From the NCBI GenBank assembly GCA_040751775.1, contig JBFMGD010000034.1:1-28675 (forward strand): 28,675 bases of DNA, in the 5' to 3' direction. Below the pieces are notes generated by a model. It searched no databases. It had not been told where the DNA came from and saw only the letters and a list, made by a program, of their open reading frames with translations. The translations under genes were made by a program, and so were the position numbers. The stretch's first letter is position 1; every line of letters starts with the position of its first letter. This DNA comes from JBFMGD01 sp040751775 (GTDB lineage Bacteria; Bacillota; Dethiobacteria; DTU022). This document shows positions 6,218 to 12,254 of the stretch, piece after piece.

Positions 6218-7849
6218 TTATGGTTTATTATGGAGCAACCGGCCTAAAATTTTCTTGATCCCCCGGCCGCTTTCCTGTTGCAGCCTGTTTTCCAGCGCTT
6301 CTTTATCTTCCGCCAGCTTTTTTACCCGGCATTCCAGTTCGCGCAAGCGGGCTTCGAGGCGTTCGATCGTATTCTCCTTATCCTTGAGAATTTGGTCAAA
6401 CTGGCGGCGTTCTTTCCTATATTGCTGCAGTTCAGTGTGACAGCGTTTTCTTTCTTCATCCCAAACCTTGCGGGCTTCACCGGATTTTTGCTTCAGACTG
6501 TTCAGGGTTTGATTAAACTTTTGTTCCAGCTCGTGCAGCTCTTTATCTTTCTCACTTAAGCTTTGCTGCAGCGCCAGCATTTTTCTTTGGTTTTGCTGCG
6601 CCACCCAGCTCAACTCTTTTCTTTTTTCTTCCAGGGCGCTCTCCAGGCGCCGCTTGGTAGTGGTCAGCTCCGAGGTATGACTGATCAGCGATGTGGAATA
6701 GCGCTGCAGTTGATCCAGATCGAGCTCCAGGTTGGTTAAACCGCTGCCGTCATACGCGGACGCTTCCAGTTCATGAGAAATATCGCTCCAGGCCGGTTCC
6801 TGCACCACCCAGTAGAGTAAAGGCGCGTCCAGGGGGCGCAAGGTAACGCAGCGGATCAGGCGGGGCGCTTCTAGCTGCTGTTGTGTTGCCTTGATCCAGT
6901 TCCCATTGTCCTGCCGGAAAAGATTTAAGGTCACGCCATCCAGCCAGGCCATGGCCGGCTTGCCTTGTTGATACGTAAAAAAGGGAAACGGTTTTACCGC
7001 CAAAGGAGGTGAGATCGCGATCTCCGGCTTCCAACCGCTGGAAGGCCAACCGCCCCGCACCAGCGGCCGGTAACTGACCTGGTAATGCGAGCCGCGCGCG
7101 GCCGTCCAGAGCACGTGTAAATTTTGGGTTTCATCGGCGATGATCGACGGATAGTTAATATCGCTGGCGGCTGCCAGGTTCACCGCTTTGCTCCAGCTTA
7201 AGGAAGATGTGCTGAAACAGCGGTAGTAAAGGCCGACCTGGTCATGTTCCACTATCCGGTAGACTAAATGGAGCGAACCGCCGCGGTCCGGGGCGGCGCT
7301 GCCGTAGTTCAGGGCGTTTCCGCCGCCGAAATCGATGACCCGCGGCTCTTCCCAGCCGTTCTCCGTAAAGCGGTGATGCAGCAGCCACCAGCGCGAGGCG
7401 GCGCTGTCCACGGCGAGGTAAATCAGGTGAAGCGCTCCCCCGGTATCCGCTGCCAGGTACAGGTGGCTGCATAGCTTGCTTTCTTCCTTATAGAACAGCT
7501 CTTCGGAAAACCGGCCTTGCTGTCGTATTAAGTGGTTAAAGCAGCCCGCATCGAGCACGATGAGGTGAAGCCGGCCGGCTGCGTCAAGGGTGGCGCAAAG
7601 CTTTTCACCGCGGCGGGGCAGCGGTTGAGACTCCCCCCATGCTGATTCACGCTCCGCTTCTTCTTCTTCTTCTTCTTCTTCTTCTTCTTCTTCTTCTTCT
7701 TCTTCTTCTTCTTTCAGCCCGGCCTTCTCCTGCCAGACCCATCCGTTTTCCGACCGGCTGCAGAAGAAACAACCCTGTTCACCTTGCGAAATAAGGGTGG
7801 GAGCATTCCAGAATGAATCTTCACTTAAGTCTAAAGACATTTTATTCAC
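6218..7849 (-). CDS. Beta-propeller-like protein with poly-Glu tract and C-terminal coiled coil
   Basis: I do not recognise a named family for this 543-residue protein. After a short N-terminal segment there are 18 consecutive Glu (residues 47-64). Next come at least four repeats of about 46-53 residues carrying D-x-x-G-x-L-H-L (LDAAGRLHLIVLD at 89, AADTGGALHLIYLA at 134, APDRGGSLHLVYRI at 186, IADETQNLHVLW at 237). These resemble blades of a sialidase/BNR-type beta-propeller. From about residue 373 to 528 the sequence is a long heptad-rich coiled coil, rich in Lys, Glu and Gln. It ends in a basic tail (GRGIKKILGRLL). There is no signal peptide or membrane segment. The codons are less GC-rich than those of neighbouring metabolic genes. 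The divergent neighbour is a Cys-rich, probably spore-related protein, so a structural sporulation role is possible but unproven. The start follows GCAGGTGA on the minus strand. Confidence 0.8.
   Translation of the reverse strand: MNKMSLDLSEDSFWNAPTLISQGEQGCFFCSRSENGWVWQEKAGLKEEEEEEEEEEEEEEEEEEAERESAWGESQPLPRRGEKLCATLDAAGRLHLIVLDAGCFNHLIRQQGRFSEELFYKEESKLCSHLYLAADTGGALHLIYLAVDSAASRWWLLHHRFTENGWEEPRVIDFGGGNALNYGSAAPDRGGSLHLVYRIVEHDQVGLYYRCFSTSSLSWSKAVNLAAASDINYPSIIADETQNLHVLWTAARGSHYQVSYRPLVRGGWPSSGWKPEIAISPPLAVKPFPFFTYQQGKPAMAWLDGVTLNLFRQDNGNWIKATQQQLEAPRLIRCVTLRPLDAPLLYWVVQEPAWSDISHELEASAYDGSGLTNLELDLDQLQRYSTSLISHTSELTTTKRRLESALEEKRKELSWVAQQNQRKMLALQQSLSEKDKELHELEQKFNQTLNSLKQKSGEARKVWDEERKRCHTELQQYRKERRQFDQILKDKENTIERLEARLRELECRVKKLAEDKEALENRLQQESGRGIKKILGRLLHNKP
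7657..7713. repeat. (CTT)19 / (AAG)19 trinucleotide microsatellite
   Basis: Nineteen uninterrupted CTT units on the plus strand encode the 18-Glu run of the minus-strand propeller gene, every Glu codon being GAA. Being trinucleotide, slippage would change the length of the Glu tract without breaking the reading frame. Confidence 0.97.
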
Positions 7850-8014
7850 CTGCCTGCTCTTTGATATTGCATTGGCGATGTACTATTTATATGCGGCCCT
7901 TTCGGAAATCAGAAGTTTAAAGCGTGCCGGAAGTTAATTATTGCCGCGGCCGGCGACCGGTTAATCTCTGAACGGCAGGGCGGAAGCGTCAAATGTGAGC
8001 GCTGTATTGCAATC

Positions 8015-8041
8015 ACCACTTGATCCGGGCGTGCATACAAT
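8015..8041 (+). promoter_or_regulatory. Sigma-K/sigma-E-like (mother-cell) promoter candidate
   Basis: GCATACAAT (-10, CATACAAT at 8034-8041) matches the CATAnnnT core of sporulation mother-cell promoters. AC at 8015-8016 stands 17 bp upstream, as in sigma-K sites. A second CATACAT occurs at 8078-8084. No sigma-A-like box pair is evident in this 261-bp divergent region. The assignment rests on short motifs. Confidence 0.4.
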
Positions 8042-8110
8042 GTAATTGAGCATCAACTGCTAAGTTGAAATATTGCTCATACATCCAAATCGTAAAGGAG
8101 GGTTGATAAG

Positions 8111-8803
8111 ATGGGATGCAGCAATAATTATGGTAGCAAGAGCTACGGCAAACCGCGGTACCGGCATGAACATGTCAACAGTATTCAGCCTGGTCCGTGT
8201 CCGGTTAACCTGGAAACAGGTTTGCCGGAGTGCCCGCCACCTGTGGAGTTGGTATGTATCAAAACAGAGAAGGTCTATGAATCTTGCCGCAAGGTGCAGA
8301 CTAACGAAGTAGTGACCGATTTAAGCGGTATCGCCGTCGGTGAGATTGTCGACGTTTGGTGCGTGGATGTCGATCTGGTCATTAACGAACAGCACCCCTT
8401 CATCTGTGAGAAGATAGCCAACACCCGTCGTGCAAGAGTATCATACTATTTCCGCTTCCGTTTCACCTACATTGACCAGGAAGGCCAGAAGTTTTTCACC
8501 AGCAACCCGGTTTTCCATGAAGTAACGGTAGTTTTAAGCGACCGTATTCTTGAGAAGGGGCTTTTTGTGCAGTGTGAAGTTTTCCTGGATTGTTTCGAGT
8601 GTTTCGTGTCCGGTTTCCAGCAGGTAACCTGTTGCATCGGCAAACTGCAGCTTTTCAAACTGGTGGCCCTGGTTCAGCTGTTGATACCGGCCTATGGTTT
8701 CTGTCCGGAGCCGGATGAGTGTGTCCAGGTTGAAGCGGAATGCCCTGAGTTCGTGCCCGATTGGCCGCCGTTTCCTCCCCAGGAAAACAACCACAACGGG
8801 TAG
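8111..8803 (+). CDS. Cys-rich protein, probably spore-coat associated
   Basis: This 230-residue protein contains 15 cysteines (about 6.5 percent), many in pairs or short spacings such as CEVFLDCFECF, VTCCIGK, CPEPDEC and AECPEF. The N-terminus (MGCSNNYGSKSYGKPRYRHEH) is polar with Gly, Tyr and His, the C-terminus is Pro-rich, and there is no signal peptide or membrane segment. The middle (about residues 75-200) is beta-rich, with a pattern (RVSYYFRFRFTYIDQEGQKFF, NPVFHEVTVVLSD) loosely like the SPOCS/DUF3794 domain of spore proteins. That resemblance is from memory and weak. The start is firm: AAAGGAGGG lies 8 nt upstream. A mother-cell-type promoter candidate precedes the gene and a strong intrinsic terminator follows. 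A cross-linked coat or exosporium component would fit. Confidence 0.75.
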   Translation: MGCSNNYGSKSYGKPRYRHEHVNSIQPGPCPVNLETGLPECPPPVELVCIKTEKVYESCRKVQTNEVVTDLSGIAVGEIVDVWCVDVDLVINEQHPFICEKIANTRRARVSYYFRFRFTYIDQEGQKFFTSNPVFHEVTVVLSDRILEKGLFVQCEVFLDCFECFVSGFQQVTCCIGKLQLFKLVALVQLLIPAYGFCPEPDECVQVEAECPEFVPDWPPFPPQENNHNG

Positions 8804-8843
8804 CGGGTTCCAGCAAAACTTATGCAGTTCCATACATCACTTT

Positions 8844-8871
8844 TACCGGTGCCCGGCACCGGTATTTTTTT
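8844..8871 (+). terminator. Rho-independent terminator of the Cys-rich gene
   Basis: TACCGGTGCC and GGCACCGGTA form a perfect stem around a single central C, with the inner pairs opening to a loop, and are followed directly by seven T. The element lies 40 bp past the Cys-rich gene stop. It has no T run on the other strand, so it works only in the plus direction. Confidence 0.92.
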
Positions 8872-8898
8872 GCCCTTTTGGCCCGGGAAAATGATAAA
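8870..8898 (+). promoter_or_regulatory. Candidate promoter for homoserine dehydrogenase
   Basis: TTGCCC (8870-8875) and GATAAA (8893-8898, within GATAAAAT) are separated by 17 bp, directly behind the preceding terminator and about 50 bp ahead of the hom start codon. Confidence 0.45.
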
Positions 8899-8946
8899 AT
8901 AAAAGTGCTTGTTTCAATGTTCGAAATATGGGAGGAATCGGGTCAG

Positions 8947-10248
8947 ATGCCACAGGATACGGTAAACCTGGGTCTTTTAGGGATGGGGACTGTCGGCGGC
9001 GGTGCCGCCTCCATTCTGGCGCGCCGCGGCGCCTTGCTGGAAACCAAGGCAGATGTGCAATTAAAGATCAAGCGAGTGCTGGTGCGGGACCTATCCCGCG
9101 AGCGGGCGGTGCAACTGCCGCCGGAGGTTTACACCACGGAGCCGTCCGCTGTGTTGGCTGATCCCGAGATCGACCTGGTGGTGGAGCTGATTGGCGGCAT
9201 CGAACCGGCGCGCACCTATATATTGGAAGCGCTGCGCCGCGGTAAATATGTGGTCACGGCGAACAAGGATTTAATGGCGCGCCACGGCGCCGAGCTGCTG
9301 GAGCAGGCTCGCCACCTGAACCGGAATATCTTTTATGAAGCTTCAGTCGGCGGCGGCATCCCGCTGGTACGCCCGCTTAAGCACTGCCTGGTCGCGAACC
9401 GCATTGAGCGGATCATCGGGATCATCAACGGGACAACCAATTATATCCTAACCCGGATGGCCCAGGATAATATCGCTTTCAGTGAGGCGCTGGCCCAGGC
9501 CCAGGCACTCGGTTTTGCCGAAGCAGATCCCTCCAGCGACCTGGAGGGCCGGGATGCCGCCTACAAGCTGGCCATCCTGGCCGGGCTTGCTTTTCACAGC
9601 CGAATTGATCTGGGCGATATTTACGTGCAGGGCATCGGCGGCGTGACGCAAGAAGATATCTGCTATGCCCGTGAGCTTGGTTACGCGGTTAAACTGCTCG
9701 CTCTCGGAGAGCGGCACGGTACCGCTGACGGTAACAATCTTGCTTTACGGGTGCAGCCGACCCTTGTTCCCCTGGATCATCCCCTGGCCGCGGTGCTCAA
9801 CGAATTCAACGCGGTTTTTATCGAGGGGGACGCCGTGGGCGAAGTGATGTTTTACGGGCGCGGCGCCGGCGCGGCGCCCACGGCCAGCGCGGTTATGGCC
9901 GATGTAATCGACGCGGTGCGCTGCCTGCGCTTCCAGATGGAAAACGGCGTTATGGAGAGCAAATTCGAGCCGGCCGCGGTGCTGCCGGTCGACGCGCTCA
10001 TCTCACGTTTCTACCTGCGCCTGCTGGCCCGGGATCGTCCGGGAGTTTTTGCGGCGCTGGCTACCGCTTTTGGAGACGAGCAGGTCAGCCTGGATATGAT
10101 TATCCAGAAGCGCAGTGAAGGGGGTATCGCCGAGATCGTCCTGGTGACCCATCATGTCCTCGAGGAGCGCTTCAAGCGCGCCCTCGACCGGGTGGCGTCG
10201 CTGCCGGCGATTCAGCCGCACTACAGCGTTTTTCGCGTGCTCGATTAG
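8947..10248 (+). CDS. hom: Homoserine dehydrogenase
   Basis: This 433-residue enzyme reduces aspartate semialdehyde to homoserine with NAD(P)H, the branch step toward threonine and methionine. The N-terminal Rossmann motif is LGLLGMGTVGGG. The catalytic core holds VTANKDLMARHG, EASVGGGIPLVRPL, IIGIINGTTNYILTRM and EADPSSDLEGRDAAYKLAILA, the last carrying the conserved catalytic Asp and Lys region. A C-terminal ACT domain (from about residue 350, YLRLLARDRPGVFAALA) indicates allosteric feedback, usually by threonine. The ATG at 8947 is supported by GGAGGA at 8931-8936; the upstream ATG at 8917 has no ribosome site. It is a single-domain enzyme, not fused to aspartokinase. The thrB and thrC genes are not adjacent, which is unusual for Firmicutes. 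Confidence 0.96.
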   Translation: MPQDTVNLGLLGMGTVGGGAASILARRGALLETKADVQLKIKRVLVRDLSRERAVQLPPEVYTTEPSAVLADPEIDLVVELIGGIEPARTYILEALRRGKYVVTANKDLMARHGAELLEQARHLNRNIFYEASVGGGIPLVRPLKHCLVANRIERIIGIINGTTNYILTRMAQDNIAFSEALAQAQALGFAEADPSSDLEGRDAAYKLAILAGLAFHSRIDLGDIYVQGIGGVTQEDICYARELGYAVKLLALGERHGTADGNNLALRVQPTLVPLDHPLAAVLNEFNAVFIEGDAVGEVMFYGRGAGAAPTASAVMADVIDAVRCLRFQMENGVMESKFEPAAVLPVDALISRFYLRLLARDRPGVFAALATAFGDEQVSLDMIIQKRSEGGIAEIVLVTHHVLEERFKRALDRVASLPAIQPHYSVFRVLD

Positions 10249-10512
10249 AGGTTGTTAATGGTATAATTTGGATAGGTTGGCGGGCAGGAATAATCCTTTT
10301 CCCCGTTGAATAGAATAGTCAATAACGGTGGTATAGATACGCTGCATTACCACACGGTGCTCCATGGTATAGATATGCATCGGCACGGCTTGAAACCCGG
10401 CCACAACCCAATTATGCATTGCCGCTATTGAGCAAGGCCGGATCGGGTTGTGACGGCGCAATTTTTTATGGTGGGAAATTTTTTTCGATTAAACTTCTTT
10501 TTCCAGAGCAGG
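10249..10512. other. Intergenic stretch without a recognised gene
   Basis: About 260 bp between hom and the ndoAI promoter are more AT-rich than their surroundings. They contain two near-direct copies of GGTATAGATA.GC (around 10331 and 10366) and a distant inverted pair CACAACCC/GGGTTGTG (near 10402 and 10446), followed by T runs (ATTTTTTATGG and AATTTTTTTCG). A minus-strand frame of 68 codons is open here but has no recognisable ribosome site or family signature, so I do not call it a gene. Confidence 0.5.
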
Positions 10513-10542
10513 TTGCATAACTATTAAACAGAACCGTATAAT
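10513..10542 (+). promoter_or_regulatory. Promoter of the ndoAI-ndoA operon
   Basis: TTGCAT (10513-10518) and a perfect TATAAT (10537-10542) are separated by 18 bp. The antitoxin start codon lies about 60 nt downstream. Confidence 0.65.
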
Positions 10543-10604
10543 ACTGGATATGGAAATAAGGGAACCGGGCCGGTGCATATGAGATTAAGGGGGTGCAGGT
10601 TGTT

Positions 10605-10877
10605 ATGGCGGAAACCAAGCGCATTATGATCAGTTTGCCTCACAACCTTCTGACGGAGGTTGATGGCATCGTCGCCGTTGAAAAAAGAACTCGCAGCGAG
10701 TTTATCCGCGAAGCGATGAAACTTTATTTGCAAGAGCGGAAAAAACGGCAAATTCGTGAAAGGATGCAGAAGGGCTACCTGGAGATGGCCAAATTAAACC
10801 TGACCCTGTCGAAGGAAGCGATTTACGCGGAAAATGAGGCCGTTCGGATTTCCGAAGAAATGGTTAGTGGAGAGTGA
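10605..10877 (+). CDS. ndoAI: Antitoxin EndoAI (ribbon-helix-helix)
   Basis: This 90-residue antitoxin pairs with the MazF-type RNase encoded next. The N-terminal ribbon-helix-helix reads KRIMISLPHNLLTEVDGIVAVEKRTRSEFIREAMKLYL (about residues 4-43), which binds operator DNA as a dimer. The basic, then acidic helical C-terminus wraps and inhibits the toxin in this family. The ATG at 10605 follows AAGGGGG; a GTG four codons upstream overlaps that ribosome site and is less likely. The last codons overlap the toxin start by four bases (GTGA), so the two are translationally coupled and the operon is probably autoregulated. Confidence 0.9.
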   Translation: MAETKRIMISLPHNLLTEVDGIVAVEKRTRSEFIREAMKLYLQERKKRQIRERMQKGYLEMAKLNLTLSKEAIYAENEAVRISEEMVSGE

Positions 10878-11233
10878 ATCAGGTGGAAGTAAAGCGCGGT
10901 TTTATTTTTTTTGCGGATTTAAGCCCCGTCGTCGGTTCTGAGCAAGGCGGGGTCAGGCCTGTATTAATCATCCAGAACGATGTGGGCAACCGCTACAGCC
11001 CCACGGTGATCGTGGCGGCGATTACCTCGCAAATCGACAAGGCCAAGCTGCCCACCCATGTGGAAGTGGCGGCATCAGAATATAATCTGGATAAGGATTC
11101 GGTGATCCTGCTGGAGCAAATCCGCACCATCGACAAACAGCGGCTGCAGAAAAAAGTAACGGAGCTGGATGATAAGATTATGCAGCGCGTTGACGAAGCG
11201 CTGCGCATCAGCCTGGGCCTGATCGAATTCTAA
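10874..11233 (+). CDS. ndoA: mRNA interferase EndoA (MazF family)
   Basis: This 119-residue sequence-specific endoribonuclease is very close to Bacillus NdoA: FADLSPVVGSEQGGVRPVLIIQND, SPTVIVAAITSQIDKAKLPTHVEV and DSVILLEQIRTIDKQRLQKKV. Arg-28 and Thr-51 match the catalytic pair of B. subtilis MazF (Arg25, Thr48). The GTG at 10874 overlaps the antitoxin stop as GTGA; another GTG lies at 10883. In Bacillus the gene follows alr and ydcC. Here it follows hom, with the ydcC-like gene about 8 kb upstream and no alr in the window. A long inverted repeat begins on the first base after the stop codon and probably ends the transcript. Confidence 0.96.
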   Translation: MNQVEVKRGFIFFADLSPVVGSEQGGVRPVLIIQNDVGNRYSPTVIVAAITSQIDKAKLPTHVEVAASEYNLDKDSVILLEQIRTIDKQRLQKKVTELDDKIMQRVDEALRISLGLIEF

Positions 11234-11306
11234 GGAATGCGGGGGACAGTATACTTAATTATCCGCCAATAGCGGATTGAGTCGTGTATACTGTCCCCCG
11301 CATTCC
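11234..11306. repeat. Long inverted repeat with GGGGGACAG core, abutting ndoA stop
   Basis: Perfect 21-bp arms (11234-11254 and 11286-11306) carrying GCGGGGGACAGTATAC enclose 31 bp that contain a smaller hairpin (ATCCGC/GCGGAT). The 3' arm is followed by CTTTATTTTTTATTTT, so the element can also terminate ndoA transcription. The GGGGACAG core recurs at 27530-27549 and in shortened form at 12079-12090. This suggests a REP-like mobile palindrome family in this genome. Confidence 0.85.
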
Positions 11307-11345
11307 CTTTATTTTTTATTTTGCATCAAAACAGGGGAGTCGTTT

Positions 11346-12053
11346 ATGGCTGAAGCTCTCATCGGGATCAGTGTCAGTTGTGATTATGAGCAGCAGCGTT
11401 ACTGGCTGCCCCGGGCGTACTGCCGCCGGGTTGCGGCAGCGGGGGGGGTGCCGCTGCTGCTGCCGGCCGCGGCGGAAGATAAGGCGGCGGCGGTTGTCGC
11501 ACGTTTGGACGGGCTGATTTTAAGCGGCGGCGGCGATATCAGCCCCCTTTTCTATGGGGCCGAGCCGCAGCCGGGTCTGGGAGAGGTCGATCCCTGGCGC
11601 GATGCCTGGGAGATCAGGCTGGCCCAAGAAGCTTTGCGCCGTGACCTGCCGCTGCTCGGTATCTGTCGCGGCCTGCAGGTTTTAAACGTGGCGCTGGGCG
11701 GCGGGATCATCCAGGATCTGTGCGGGCAAGCCGGCCTCATTCAGCACGATCAAAAGGCGCCCCGCTGCTCTCCCACGCATACTGTGCGGGTGCTTGCGGC
11801 AACCCGCCTGGCCGCGCTGGCCGGGGAAGGGGTTCTGGCTGTGAACAGTTTTCATCACCAGGCCGCGGCGACGATCGCTGACGGCCTGCGGGTCTCGGCC
11901 CTGGCGCCGGATGGGGTGACGGAGGCGCTGGAAAGCCCGGCGCACCGGCTGGCGCTGGCGGTGCAGTGGCATCCCGAGTGCCTGGAGCACCCCGCTTCGT
12001 ACGCCCTCTTTGACGCGCTACTCCACCCTCCACATTTGCGGCCCATGGCATAG
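11346..12053 (+). CDS. Gamma-glutamyl-gamma-aminobutyrate hydrolase family peptidase (C26)
   Basis: This 235-residue class I glutamine-amidotransferase-like hydrolase is of the PuuD/peptidase C26 type. Signatures are LDGLILSGGGDISPLFYG, the nucleophile elbow LPLLGICRGLQVLNVALGG (Cys-107), VNSFHHQA and the His-Glu of the triad in AVQWHPECLEHP. Relatives cleave gamma-glutamyl amides in polyamine or GABA catabolism. With no puu-like neighbours the physiological substrate is open. The ATG at 11346 is set by AGGGGAG 6 nt upstream; codons further upstream run into the long inverted repeat and are unlikely to be translated. Confidence 0.9.
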   Translation: MAEALIGISVSCDYEQQRYWLPRAYCRRVAAAGGVPLLLPAAAEDKAAAVVARLDGLILSGGGDISPLFYGAEPQPGLGEVDPWRDAWEIRLAQEALRRDLPLLGICRGLQVLNVALGGGIIQDLCGQAGLIQHDQKAPRCSPTHTVRVLAATRLAALAGEGVLAVNSFHHQAAATIADGLRVSALAPDGVTEALESPAHRLALAVQWHPECLEHPASYALFDALLHPPHLRPMA

Positions 12054-12254
12054 AGGAACGCCATGGCGTACCTTCACGGTATACTGCCCCTGAGGCGTGG
12101 TGGAAATTAGTTGCCGTAATGCCTTCAGAGACGCTCCGGCTTGAAAAAGAAAGGTTATTCGACGGAAAGAGGAATTGGCCAACAATTGTCGAAATTTGTT
12201 GTAACGTATTGATCGTGGTTTATAGGAGGGTTTAACCTGGATATTCAAGCCGGC

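Noticed and set aside
7002..7012. Perfect Shine-Dalgarno string AAAGGAGGTGA on the plus strand
   Set aside because: It lies antisense inside the propeller gene, and no start codon follows at a usable distance.
8917..8930. GTTCGAA resembling a tRNA T-loop, and an in-frame ATG for hom at 8917
   Set aside because: No acceptor or anticodon stems can be paired around it, and the ATG lacks a ribosome site while 8947 has one.
10255..10461. Minus-strand 68-codon frame after hom
   Set aside because: It has no recognisable family, no ribosome site and no codon-use signal, so the region is described as unexplained instead.
12054..12236. c-di-GMP riboswitch before the chemoreceptor
   Set aside because: The conserved core of the GEMM class could not be found in this leader.
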